In this document: in pieces, positions 16,567-25,296 of the stretch
How positions within the stretch are numbered: the stretch's first letter is position 1
Layout: each line of letters starts with the position of its first letter
DNA from: an uncultured Flavobacteriaceae bacterium
Lineage (GTDB): Bacteria > Bacteroidota > Bacteroidia > Flavobacteriales > Flavobacteriaceae
Direction: 5' to 3'
NCBI GenBank assembly: GCA_947489085.1
Contig: CANLCJ010000011.1
Location: 1-64,000, forward strand
DNA: 64,000 bases
Translations under genes and position numbers: made by a program
The notes under the pieces: model-generated
What the model was told of the DNA's origin: nothing
The model's input: only the letters and a program-made list of their open reading frames with translations
The model's database searches: none

Positions 16567-18979
16567 TTTCTTGTCGTTTCTTGTAAGCGTAAAATAGCCC
16601 TAACAAAATTAAAACACCCAACACACCAGAACTCGCCAAAGCTATACTACTCCCTAATTTAACGACCTCTGGATCGAATTTAAACTCTATGGTATGTGTG
16701 CCTGCTGGCAAAGCCATACCTCTTAAAACATAATTTACTCGAGTAAATTCCGCAGGCTTACCATCTACAAAGGCTTGCCACCCGTGCGGATAATATATTT
16801 CAGAGAATACCGCAAAACCATCAAAATTGTTTTGAGATTTGTATTTTATATAATTTGGCTTGTACTCTACTACTTTTATCTGTGCTAAACTATCTGTTTC
16901 AAAACGTTTTGCATTTGTATCCGCTTTATTTTCTTGTACAGCAACACGCTTAGTATTTAAATCTTCTAAAGCCTTAATGGTTTCGTTAGCAGACGGCAAC
17001 GGTTTTAAAGTTTCTATAAACCAAGCATTACCATTAGCCTCTTCGTTTACAAACGGAACTATTTTTCCTTTTTCATCTTTAATAATAATGTACTTTGCAT
17101 TTAACATACTTAGCACATTAATTTGGTTTTTAGAAACGTACCAATCGAAAACTTCACGATAGCGTTTTAACTCTGCTGCATTGTAGCCATTTAACGAATT
17201 GTGAAAATAGGATGGTTTGGATGGGCCAGATAACAAATCGTAAACTCTAAAGTGTGCAGTGTCTTTTAATATTTGCTTGTCTACAGCATTAGCACTAAAA
17301 GGCTTATGCATCGCGATAGCTGGTACAAAATCATCTTCGTTTACATACCTTCTATTTACCCCAACCAAGTCGAAAATAATTAATACTGCAAAGACCAAAA
17401 TTGCACCTACAGGCTTTAACTTTTCCTTTAAATACGCTAAAACAACACCTGCGGTAAGCACCACTAAAATTAAGGTTCTTAAAGCATCTGCTTTAAATAA
17501 GCTAACTCTATCTTGCCTAACAGCTCTTATAAAATCGTTACCCAATGCCTCTGCATACCTCCCATCGTTAACACCAACAAAATCAAACAAGCTTGTGCCT
17601 GCCAATACAAACACTAATGCCAAGCCACCTGTTATGCTTACAGCATAAATTACTGCTTTTAACTTCTCTGAAGACGTATAGTTTGGATCAAATAATTTTA
17701 CAAGCCCAAAAATACCTAGCACTGGGATACAAAGTTCTAAAATAACCTGTATTGATGTTACTGCTCTAAATTTATTATACAAAGGGACATAGTCGATAAA
17801 GAAATTCGTGATGAATCCTAAATTTTTACCGTAAGAGAGTAATAAGGAAAAAATAACAGCGCTGACCACCCACCATTTTAAGCGCCCTTTAACTAAAAAC
17901 AAAGCAAAAACAAATAAAAATAGTATAGCAGCACCTACATAAGCAGGAGCCTCCACAATAGGTTGTTTACCCCAATACATGGGGGCATGAGTAGCTCGAT
18001 CTAGTGCCTGCGTATGTGTTGCCCCTAGTTTTCGTACAGCTTTATAGACTTGAGAATCCTTATCTAATTTCTCGGCATTACCACCCCCCATAAAACGAGG
18101 TATGAATAAATTAAACGTTTCTGCAAAACCATAACTAAATTGTGTAATGTAATCTTTATCTAAACCATTGGTTACAGGTTTTGGCGTACCATCTGGATGT
18201 ATGGTTAAAGCACTTTTACCACGAGTACTTTCCTTTACGTACTCTTTAGTTGCTAAAACATTGGTAGCATTTAAACCTATCGATAGAATTACAGCAACAA
18301 GAAGCACACCAACAGACTTAAAAAAATGAGGTAAGTTTTTCTTTTTGTAAGCATCTATAAAATAAACAATCCCTAAAATAACAACAAGCAACATTAAATA
18401 ATAGGTCATTTGAAAATGATTAGAAACCAATTCCAAGCCCATAGCAATTGCTGTTAAAAGGAAACCGTATATGTAATGTTTGCGAAACGTTAATACAATA
18501 CCGCTGAGTACCAAAGGCATGTAAGCAATAGCATGTGCTTTACTATTATGGCCTACACCTAATATAATAATAAGGTATGTAGAAAACCCAAATGCGAGAG
18601 CGCCTAGCGCAGCCAGTTTAAAGTCTACTTTTAGCACTAAAAGTAATATGTAGAAGCATAAGAAATATAAAAACAAATAATCTGCAGGTCTGGGTAGAAA
18701 GCGCAATACACTGTCTAGCTTTTTAATGTAATTATGCGGGTATCTTGCACCTAATTGATAGGTGGGCATGCCTCCAAAGGCACTATTGGTCCAGTACGTC
18801 TCCTGCCCTGTTGCCGCCTTAAAGTCTTTTTGCTGTTTAGACATGCCTATGTATTGCACAATATCGCTCTGGTAGATTTGCTTACCTTGCAATACCGGAC
18901 TAAAATAAGCTAGAGCTACAAATACAAACCCTATTAATATTAAAAAATGAAAAACTATTTTTTGTAATTGAAGTTTCAT
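16559..18979 (-). CDS. YfhO-family membrane protein, predicted GT-C glycosyltransferase
   Basis: An 806-residue membrane protein. It has 12 or more hydrophobic segments from about residue 10 to 530 and a last one near 780. A periplasmic soluble domain of about 230 residues comes before it (HFRVYDLLSGPSKPSYFHNSLNGYNAAEL region, then VVEYKPNYIKYKSQNNFDGFAVFSEIYYPHGWQAFVDG; both typical of YfhO). YfhO of Bacillus glycosylates lipoteichoic acid using a lipid-linked donor; in Bacteroidota the acceptor is not known to me. The N-terminal segment has QSDIVQYIGMSKQ, with the acidic residue expected of GT-C enzymes in the first external loop. Second gene of the four-gene operon. Confidence 0.85.
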   Translation of the reverse strand: MKLQLQKIVFHFLILIGFVFVALAYFSPVLQGKQIYQSDIVQYIGMSKQQKDFKAATGQETYWTNSAFGGMPTYQLGARYPHNYIKKLDSVLRFLPRPADYLFLYFLCFYILLLVLKVDFKLAALGALAFGFSTYLIIILGVGHNSKAHAIAYMPLVLSGIVLTFRKHYIYGFLLTAIAMGLELVSNHFQMTYYLMLLVVILGIVYFIDAYKKKNLPHFFKSVGVLLVAVILSIGLNATNVLATKEYVKESTRGKSALTIHPDGTPKPVTNGLDKDYITQFSYGFAETFNLFIPRFMGGGNAEKLDKDSQVYKAVRKLGATHTQALDRATHAPMYWGKQPIVEAPAYVGAAILFLFVFALFLVKGRLKWWVVSAVIFSLLLSYGKNLGFITNFFIDYVPLYNKFRAVTSIQVILELCIPVLGIFGLVKLFDPNYTSSEKLKAVIYAVSITGGLALVFVLAGTSLFDFVGVNDGRYAEALGNDFIRAVRQDRVSLFKADALRTLILVVLTAGVVLAYLKEKLKPVGAILVFAVLIIFDLVGVNRRYVNEDDFVPAIAMHKPFSANAVDKQILKDTAHFRVYDLLSGPSKPSYFHNSLNGYNAAELKRYREVFDWYVSKNQINVLSMLNAKYIIIKDEKGKIVPFVNEEANGNAWFIETLKPLPSANETIKALEDLNTKRVAVQENKADTNAKRFETDSLAQIKVVEYKPNYIKYKSQNNFDGFAVFSEIYYPHGWQAFVDGKPAEFTRVNYVLRGMALPAGTHTIEFKFDPEVVKLGSSIALASSGVLGVLILLGLFYAYKKRQESA

Positions 18980-19009
18980 GAAAGTATGTTAAATGCCTAG
19001 TACGTAAAA

Positions 19010-19282
19010 TTAATCAATCTCTTCAAAGTCCACATAATCGCCAACATTATCGTTAGACGATTTACGTTTGGGAATCTTATCTATTGATACCTCTCCTTCT
19101 TTTTGTTTTGGTGCTTGTGTTTTTTGATTGAAAGCTTGACCAAATTTTTGCTCCACTTTTTTTGCGAAAAATTTAAGTATTACTGGTGCAAATAATCTTG
19201 AAAGAATCTTAATGCCGAAGTATATCAATAAAATGATTAAAATCACTCTTAACGTACCTACTAAAGACGCCTCTTGTAACAT
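19010..19282 (-). CDS. DUF4834-family small membrane protein
   Basis: A 90-residue protein with one membrane helix (about residues 9-30, TLRVILIILLIYFGIKIL) and a polar C-terminal tail ending in VGDYVDFEEID. This ending is the hallmark of DUF4834 proteins in Flavobacteriaceae. The start is the ATG giving MLQEASLV; a TTG nine codons upstream is less likely. It precedes the YfhO gene by 30 bases, the usual order, and may be a small partner of that enzyme. Function unknown. Confidence 0.75.
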   Translation of the reverse strand: MLQEASLVGTLRVILIILLIYFGIKILSRLFAPVILKFFAKKVEQKFGQAFNQKTQAPKQKEGEVSIDKIPKRKSSNDNVGDYVDFEEID

Positions 19283-19425
19283 AATTAAAAATTTGTGGTA
19301 AAAATACAATTCTAAAAATTTAAAAAACGTTGAAAGAACATAAAAAAAAGATAAAATATCTATATTTGGAGTTAGTGAAATAACAAACTTGCGTCCTGTA
19401 AAACAAGCTGCCCTAAATCATTAGT

Positions 19426-20472
19426 ATGAAAATTTTAAAATCCGTTTACACCATAATCCTATTAGTTTGCTGTAATTTATCCTACGCCCAATACACCGAT
19501 GTTATAAATTCCAACAGACCAGGTAAGTCTCAAAGTGCTTTTTCGGTAGGCACAAAAGTATTACAGTTCGAAGCTGGCCCCTCTTTTATTAGAGAAGAAC
19601 GCACGCCTGCACCTAGAAACGAGACCTCTGGTTTTAGTGTAGATTTTGCTGTACGTTATGGTTTTTTTCTAGAGCAATTGGAATTTATTACCGAAGGCAG
19701 TTATAGAAGCGATACAAGAACTACTTTTACAGGATTTACTACAGAAGAAAAACGCTCCAATTTTTCTGCCTTAGCTTTTGGTGCTAAATACTTGGTTTTC
19801 GATCCTTACAAAAAAGCAGCAGACGAAAAGCCAAATTTAAGAAGTTGGAAGGCCAACCATTCTTTTAGATGGAAATCGCTTATCCCAGCTGTTTCAGTCT
19901 ATTTAGGAGCAAATTTCGACACGTCAGACAATCCGTTTACCGATGCTGGTATTGAAGGTATAAGCCCTAGAGTAGCTATTGCAACTCAGCATAATTTTAA
20001 TGGAGGTTGGGTTTTTGTTACAAACATTATAACAGATAGAATTGGTACAGATCAATCTGGCTTTTCTTATATCCTAACGCTTACCCATTCCTTTAATCCG
20101 CAATGGGTTATATTTGGCGAAACACAAGGTGTTAAAAGCGATTTTTATGCCGATAATCTCATTCGGTTTGGAGGCGCTTATCTTTGGGGTAAAAATTTAC
20201 AGTTAGACACTGCTTTAACTTTTAATACAAAAGACACGCCGTCTGTATTAAATATTACGCTTGGCGCTTCTTACAGATTAGATTTCCATAAAGATAAATT
20301 GAAAAAAGAAGCTGATATTGATAACGGACAAAGTGTAGAAAATACTAAAAAGCGAAAAGATAGAGAAGATAACCCAAAACGAAAAAAACGAAAGAATAAG
20401 AATGATGATACCGATGAGGAGGACGCCAAACCAAAAAAACAACAACGAGAAAGTGAAGATTTCGACAATTAA
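19426..20472 (+). CDS. outer-membrane beta-barrel protein (phenol MetA-like transporter family)
   Basis: A 348-residue exported protein. The signal peptide is residues 1-21 (ending LSYAQ). Residues 22-285 alternate in the manner of a beta barrel and open with the conserved INSNRPGKSQSAFSVGTKVLQFE block of the MetA-pathway/transporter-like barrel family. It ends with TLGASYRLDF. The last 60 residues are a highly charged Lys/Asp/Glu/Arg tail (KRKDREDNPKRKKRKNKN), unlike a normal barrel end and probably periplasmic. A TATATTTG box lies at 19361-19368. The GNAT gene begins soon after, likely in the same transcript. Cargo unknown. Confidence 0.7.
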   Translation: MKILKSVYTIILLVCCNLSYAQYTDVINSNRPGKSQSAFSVGTKVLQFEAGPSFIREERTPAPRNETSGFSVDFAVRYGFFLEQLEFITEGSYRSDTRTTFTGFTTEEKRSNFSALAFGAKYLVFDPYKKAADEKPNLRSWKANHSFRWKSLIPAVSVYLGANFDTSDNPFTDAGIEGISPRVAIATQHNFNGGWVFVTNIITDRIGTDQSGFSYILTLTHSFNPQWVIFGETQGVKSDFYADNLIRFGGAYLWGKNLQLDTALTFNTKDTPSVLNITLGASYRLDFHKDKLKKEADIDNGQSVENTKKRKDREDNPKRKKRKNKNDDTDEEDAKPKKQQRESEDFDN

Positions 20473-20490
20473 AACTTCATGCTAAGCGGA

Positions 20491-21609
20491 ATGATTACAG
20501 TAAAAGAAGTTAGTTCTAAAAAAGACTTAAAGGCTTTTGTTAAATTTCCTTTTAAAATTTACAAAGATGCGCCTTACTGGACGCCCCCAATTATAGCAGA
20601 AGAGTTAAAAACGTTTAACACCAAAGAGAACCCTGTATTTAATGATGCTGAAGCTAAATTATTTCTAGCTTATAAAAACAATGAAGTTGTAGGGCGAATA
20701 GCCGCCATAATTAATTGGTTGGAAGTTAAAAACCAAAAGCAGCTTAAAATGCGTTTTGGTTGGTTCGATTTTATCGATGATACTGAGGTTTCGCAAGCAT
20801 TATTAGAAAAGGTTTACGCTATTGGCAAGGCTAATAATTTAGAATATGCTGAAGGTCCTGTTGGTTTTTCTAATCTCGATAAGGTAGGTTGCATCTATGA
20901 AGGGTTTGAGGATGTAACACCTATGATTACGTGGTACAACTACCCTTACTACGTTAAGCATTATGAGGTTGCAGGTTTTAAAATAGAAAAAAAGTATGTA
21001 GAGAACAGATTTCCTTTTGAAAACGTAAAACCCGAATTCTTTTTCAAAGCTCAAGAGCTTATAAAGCGTCGTTATCAGATTAACGCTTTAAAATTTACCA
21101 AAACAGAAGAGGTTATGCCTTATGCAGACAAGATGTTCGATCTATTTAATGCATCTTACGCTTCTTTATCTAGTTTTGTTGAGATAACTGATGTTCAAAA
21201 AGAGTATTTCAAAAAAAAATTCATCAGTTTTATAAACCCGGAATACATAAAATTTGTTACCGACAAAAACGATGAACTCATTGGATTTGCTATTGTAATG
21301 CCTGCTTATGCTAAAGCATTAAAGAAAATAAATGGCAAACTATTTCCTTTTGGTTTCACACAAATTTTAAAAGCCAAAAAGCATAGTAAAGATGTTATAT
21401 TTTACCTTATAGGCATACATCCCGATTATCAAAACAAAGGTATACATGCCGTAATTTTTAATGAATATTACAATACGTTTACAGAAAAAAACATCGAAAC
21501 ATGCTACCGCACACCAGAGCTTGAAGACAATATTGCCATTCATCAAATTTGGAAGCATTTTAAGCCAGAAATTTACAGGCGAAGATGTACTTATAGAAAG
21601 GATTTATAA
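20491..21609 (+). CDS. GNAT-like N-acetyltransferase family protein
   Basis: A 372-residue cytoplasmic protein of a GNAT-like group common in Bacteroidota. The N-terminal region has FPFKIYKDAPYWTPPIIAEE and ends an acyl-CoA-like core with NNEVVGRIAAIIN. The second half has a second GNAT-like module (GFAIVMPAYAKAL; YLIGIHPDYQNKGIHAVIF; the NKGIHA segment resembles the Q/R-x-x-G-x-G/A CoA loop). It ends IWKHFKPEIYRRRCTYRKDL. The start is chosen at MITVKEV; an ATG four codons earlier (20479) is possible. Substrate unknown. Confidence 0.75.
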   Translation: MITVKEVSSKKDLKAFVKFPFKIYKDAPYWTPPIIAEELKTFNTKENPVFNDAEAKLFLAYKNNEVVGRIAAIINWLEVKNQKQLKMRFGWFDFIDDTEVSQALLEKVYAIGKANNLEYAEGPVGFSNLDKVGCIYEGFEDVTPMITWYNYPYYVKHYEVAGFKIEKKYVENRFPFENVKPEFFFKAQELIKRRYQINALKFTKTEEVMPYADKMFDLFNASYASLSSFVEITDVQKEYFKKKFISFINPEYIKFVTDKNDELIGFAIVMPAYAKALKKINGKLFPFGFTQILKAKKHSKDVIFYLIGIHPDYQNKGIHAVIFNEYYNTFTEKNIETCYRTPELEDNIAIHQIWKHFKPEIYRRRCTYRKDL

Positions 21610-21643
21610 AAAAATGAGACTCGGAATCGAGTCTCATTTTTTT
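21608..21643. terminator. bidirectional terminator
   Basis: A perfect 16-bp stem (AAAAAAATGAGACTCG with its complement, loop GAAT) between the convergent GNAT and Hsp20 genes, with A and T runs on both flanks. Confidence 0.9.
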
Positions 21644-21648
21644 ATAGA

Positions 21649-22125
21649 TTAAGATATCTCTATGGTTCTTGGTGGCTTCTCTTTTGCCTCTTCGCGTTTA
21701 GGAAGTTGTACTGTGAGTATTCCTCTTTTATAGGTGGCTTCAATTTTGCTTTCGTCTACAGTATCTGGCAAAGAAAAAGTACGTTTAAATCCTTTAAAAT
21801 TAAATTCCTTTCGCGTGTAATTTTCTTCTTCTTTAACAGCTTCCTCTGTATGCTCTAAAGCGATTACCAAGCTTTTATTTTCTAAATCTATCTTAAAATC
21901 AGATTTATCGAACCCTGGAACAGCAACATATACAAAATAACCGTCTTTAGTTTCTTTGATGTTTACCTTAGGCAAATCTACACTAGCATCTAATCGAGAA
22001 GCCAACTGCGGCGCAAAATAGTTAGTTGGAAATAAATCGTCTATCCAATTGGACCATACATTGTGTGTTAAACCTGATTTGTTTTCTAATTTTCCGTTTT
22101 TTGGAATATGCATTAATGAACTCAT
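21649..22125 (-). CDS. Hsp20/alpha-crystallin small heat shock protein
   Basis: A 158-residue ATP-independent chaperone that holds unfolding proteins in the cytoplasm. The variable N-terminal arm (about 1-50, with WIDDLFP) is followed by the alpha-crystallin domain from VNIKETKDGYFVYVAVPGF to YKRGILTVQLPKRE, with the A-x-x-x-G-I-L-type motif. The C-terminus ends in TIEIS, an I-x-I anchor. The size is normal. Short inverted repeats lie upstream (CATGT-TG-ACATG at 22253 and GACA-TTT-TGTC at 22283). Whether they are heat-shock control sites is unknown; no CIRCE element is present. Confidence 0.93.
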   Translation of the reverse strand: MSSLMHIPKNGKLENKSGLTHNVWSNWIDDLFPTNYFAPQLASRLDASVDLPKVNIKETKDGYFVYVAVPGFDKSDFKIDLENKSLVIALEHTEEAVKEEENYTRKEFNFKGFKRTFSLPDTVDESKIEATYKRGILTVQLPKREEAKEKPPRTIEIS

Positions 22126-22252
22126 AACTAAATTATTTTTTTATTTGAATTTATAGTTTCTAATAATTGTTTAGCTATAGTCAAATTAAATGCCAAGGAC
22201 TTATATGTGCTGATTTTGGTAAAAAACCAACTAATACAATAAAAAATGCAGT

Positions 22253-22293
22253 CATGTTGACATGTTTTACAAAAGAAACAATGACATTTTGTC
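22253..22293. promoter_or_regulatory. short inverted repeats upstream of hsp20 gene
   Basis: CATGT-TG-ACATG (22253-22264) and GACA-TTT-TGTC (22283-22293) lie 128-168 bases before the Hsp20 start. They share TGACAT/ACAATGAC-like half sites. Chance cannot be excluded in such AT-rich sequence. Confidence 0.25.
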
Positions 22294-22396
22294 TTTTAAA
22301 TAATGAAAATGAGGAATAACACCGTACATTATAATATCAATACACGAGGCACTAAACGGAATTAAGGGGTTAAATAGGGCTATTTTAGCTAAAAGA

Positions 22397-22948
22397 TTAA
22401 GTGTTTAGATCTGTTTGGCCGAGCGGCTTTACGGCTCCGCTGTATCTTATAGGTCTTCTGGAAGGACTATCAAGAACAACTTCTGTGGTAAGGTTAGAAA
22501 AAATGCGAATAAAGACATCTATTTGTTCAGATTCGTAGTCTGCAGAAAACTCAAATATCTTACTATTATCTTTATGTGTTTTTACCTTTAAATTCTGTAT
22601 TGTAGTATTTAATTTTATAGCGCCTCTGTCTCCAAACCCCACTTGCAATTGTCTTTGTCCATAATAAGGCAAATGTGTAGTAACACTATCGCCTTTTATT
22701 CTTATAAAATTCCCGTTACCAATAAGGCTTATGGCACTTGGGGTATTGCCTGGTTGTAACAATCTGGATGTTAAAGCCTGAGATAAGGCATTGGTTAATT
22801 GAGGGTAAGCCCAATCTGAATCTATATAAAATGTTTTAGAATTAGCAATACGTTCCAAAGCTTCTATTTCTGCTGGTGTTGCAGTTTGTCTCGTAGCACT
22901 GCAAGAATATAAAGTAATAACAATAAGCGTGTAAAGAAACGTCTTCAT
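22397..22948 (-). CDS. DUF4251-type lipoprotein
   Basis: A 183-residue predicted lipoprotein (MKTFLYTLIVITLYSC, lipobox Cys at residue 16). The mature part carries a conserved order I associate with DUF4251: SKTFYIDSDWAYP, LIGNGNFIRIKGDSVTTHLPYYG, then DVFIRIFSNLTTEVVLDSPSRRPIRYSGAV. Probably a periplasm-facing beta-rich domain; no enzyme motif seen. It stands alone, with a long upstream region. Function unknown. Confidence 0.7.
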   Translation of the reverse strand: MKTFLYTLIVITLYSCSATRQTATPAEIEALERIANSKTFYIDSDWAYPQLTNALSQALTSRLLQPGNTPSAISLIGNGNFIRIKGDSVTTHLPYYGQRQLQVGFGDRGAIKLNTTIQNLKVKTHKDNSKIFEFSADYESEQIDVFIRIFSNLTTEVVLDSPSRRPIRYSGAVKPLGQTDLNT

Positions 22949-23079
22949 AACTAAAAAAAGTTTATATCATAAAGTTAACGAATAAACATCTAATTTAAAT
23001 TAAAACTCTGTTAAATAGTAGCTTATGCGCTATTGTAATACGTTATTTTAGTCTAAAATAAGTAAATACTTATAGCATT

Positions 23080-24393
23080 TTAAAATTGCTGAGGATTTTT
23101 AACGCGGAGTGCACCAATGCACAAAAAGACTAAAAATGTTGTTGTTAGATAGCTAATATTAGCATAAGACCCTAGAATCGTGTAACAATAACTAAATAAA
23201 CTAGGTGCTATGGCACTCGCTATTACCAAAAAACTCATTACTTTACCTGTTATGGCACCTAGGTGTTTACGCCCAAAGTATTTTGGCCACGTTACCGCAT
23301 TTACTACTGCAAATAAGCCGCTAAAAACACCTAAACCAATAATCAACATGTATACAGCTATACCGTTACCTAAGAAATACAAACCAGCCGAAGCTAACAA
23401 CCCGGCTGCCAGCATAATGTATAAGTAGATTTTATGGTGTACATAGTCGCTTAACACATTACCTAATGTAGATATGGTTATTGCAATTATAGATACTGGT
23501 AAAAACACCGCTATAGCCTCTTGTTTTGTGTAATCTTGACTGCTAAATATAGAAACCACGTGAAACGTAAAACCTGTTGAAAAGAAACTGTTAAACGCTA
23601 ATGCCAAACCAATCATCCAGAATGCTCGCGTGGCTTTCGCTTCTTTAAGTGTAAAATTTTTTTCTGTTTTAAGTTTCGCTTTTTTATCGGTCTTAACATT
23701 ATGATTTCTTCCATCTGGGCGTAAATTAAAATCTTCTGGCTTATTTCTGTAAAACTGAATGATAATAAAACTAAACCCCAGCAAACACATGGCTAATATA
23801 AGCCACGACATTTCCCAACCATGGGTATCTATTAAGTAGTTTATAAAAATTGGTGCACTAGAAAATCCTAGAGAAACTGTAATGCTACTAATAGCATTTA
23901 CCTTGCCTCTATTTTCATTAAACCACATCATAATCATGTTTCTCGAAGACATTGTTAAAACACCTTGACCAAAAAAACGTATGGCAAAAAATAGCAACGA
24001 CATGAGTACAAATGGCACAAGCCAAGAGGTAATGCTTAATATATTTTGAATATTATGGCTTAACCAAACCGACTGCGAACATAATAACAATGCTAATGCT
24101 AAAAAGAAAGCTGAAAAAAAAGCAATATACCTTGCACCAAATCTATCGAATAACACACCTGCTCTGGCTACAAAAAAAGCGCTGAGCAATGTACCTATCA
24201 TGTATGCATTACTAAACTCGTTTCTAGACAATCCTAAAGCGTCTTTTACTGGGTCTGTAAATACAGATACGCCTACGGTTTGCCCTGGTATACTCGCTAA
24301 AACCCCTATACTACCTACAATTAAAACAATATAGCCGTAGAAAAATGGGAAACGCTTAGGGTTTATAAAGGAAAATCTATTGGGATGCTTCAT
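23080..24393 (-). CDS. MFS transporter
   Basis: A 437-residue major facilitator with about 12 membrane segments. It opens with FSFINPKRFPFFYGYIVLIVGSIGVL and carries the loop 2-3 motif AGVLFDRFGARYIAFF (the G-x-x-x-D-R-x-G-x-R signature). It has a cytoplasmic middle loop with KTDKKAKLKTEKNFTLKEAKATRAFW. The closest pattern I know is the oxalate/formate antiporter-like branch. The start is the ATG that overlaps the TGA of the EamA gene by 4 bases, showing translational coupling. Substrate unknown. Confidence 0.8.
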   Translation of the reverse strand: MKHPNRFSFINPKRFPFFYGYIVLIVGSIGVLASIPGQTVGVSVFTDPVKDALGLSRNEFSNAYMIGTLLSAFFVARAGVLFDRFGARYIAFFSAFFLALALLLCSQSVWLSHNIQNILSITSWLVPFVLMSLLFFAIRFFGQGVLTMSSRNMIMMWFNENRGKVNAISSITVSLGFSSAPIFINYLIDTHGWEMSWLILAMCLLGFSFIIIQFYRNKPEDFNLRPDGRNHNVKTDKKAKLKTEKNFTLKEAKATRAFWMIGLALAFNSFFSTGFTFHVVSIFSSQDYTKQEAIAVFLPVSIIAITISTLGNVLSDYVHHKIYLYIMLAAGLLASAGLYFLGNGIAVYMLIIGLGVFSGLFAVVNAVTWPKYFGRKHLGAITGKVMSFLVIASAIAPSLFSYCYTILGSYANISYLTTTFLVFLCIGALRVKNPQQF

Positions 24394-25244
24394 TTGGGTT
24401 TGCTTTGATAGGATTTGTACATTAGGTTTAATAGCAAGCCTAAAATAATGAGAGCTATACCAAACAAACTCCATATGGAATACGCGTCGTTAAAGAAAAA
24501 CACACCTAGCAATATGGTAAATATAACTTCTACGTATTTCATTGGTGCCACTTGATGTGTTGACGCTATTTGAAAGGCTTTCGTCATAAAAATTTGACCT
24601 ATATATCCAAAGACACCCAAAAATGAGAGGTACAACCAATCTATCCCTTTTGGTGTAACCCAAGAATATATGCTTAATACACCACCTGTTAATGTGGCTA
24701 TTACCATAAAGTAATTTACAATAACTAATGGATGTTCTTTTTCTCCTATTTTACTGATAATAACATAAACTAGACCTGTTAACACGGCTGATATTAATAC
24801 AAGAATTAGCCCATAGCTATGTAATGAAGTTTCTATCCCTTTTAAAACAACCACTCCAAAAAAAGCAATTGCAAAAAACAGCCATTGCAAAGGTTTAACA
24901 CGCTCTTTTAGAAAAAACACTGCGAAAATTGCTGCAAATACTGGTGCTAAGTATCGTAAAGAAATGGCAGTACCTACAGAGAGGTACTTTACAGCACTAA
25001 AAAACAACACCATAGACGTTACACCTACCACACCTCGGGCGACTAAAAGCGTACGTTGCTGCCCAAGTATTGGTATGTTCCGTTTTAAAAGTAAAGGCAA
25101 CGTAAATACTAAAGACCCTAGTGCTCTAAAAAATACGATTTGATACACCCCTACGCTATCGTGTAAATGTTTAACAGCGGCATTCATACATGCAAATGCA
25201 AAAGTGCTTAATAGCATGTATTTAATAGCTTGTTTTGTATCCAA
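24390..25244 (-). CDS. EamA/DMT-family transporter
   Basis: A 284-residue drug/metabolite transporter with ten membrane helices made of two EamA repeats (about 1-135 and 145-280). The first repeat has YQIVFFRALGSLVFTLPLLL and SLRYLAPVFAAIFAVFFLKERV; the second has ASTHQVAPMKYVEVIFTILLGVFFFNDAYS. These are the conserved ends of both repeats. It overlaps the downstream MFS gene by 4 bases, so both carriers are made together and may handle related substrates. No substrate can be named. Confidence 0.85.
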   Translation of the reverse strand: MDTKQAIKYMLLSTFAFACMNAAVKHLHDSVGVYQIVFFRALGSLVFTLPLLLKRNIPILGQQRTLLVARGVVGVTSMVLFFSAVKYLSVGTAISLRYLAPVFAAIFAVFFLKERVKPLQWLFFAIAFFGVVVLKGIETSLHSYGLILVLISAVLTGLVYVIISKIGEKEHPLVIVNYFMVIATLTGGVLSIYSWVTPKGIDWLYLSFLGVFGYIGQIFMTKAFQIASTHQVAPMKYVEVIFTILLGVFFFNDAYSIWSLFGIALIILGLLLNLMYKSYQSKPK

Positions 25245-25296
25245 ATAGCTTTAGGTTAACAGTGCTTAATGGCAATTAATATGTTTAGAGTTGTAA

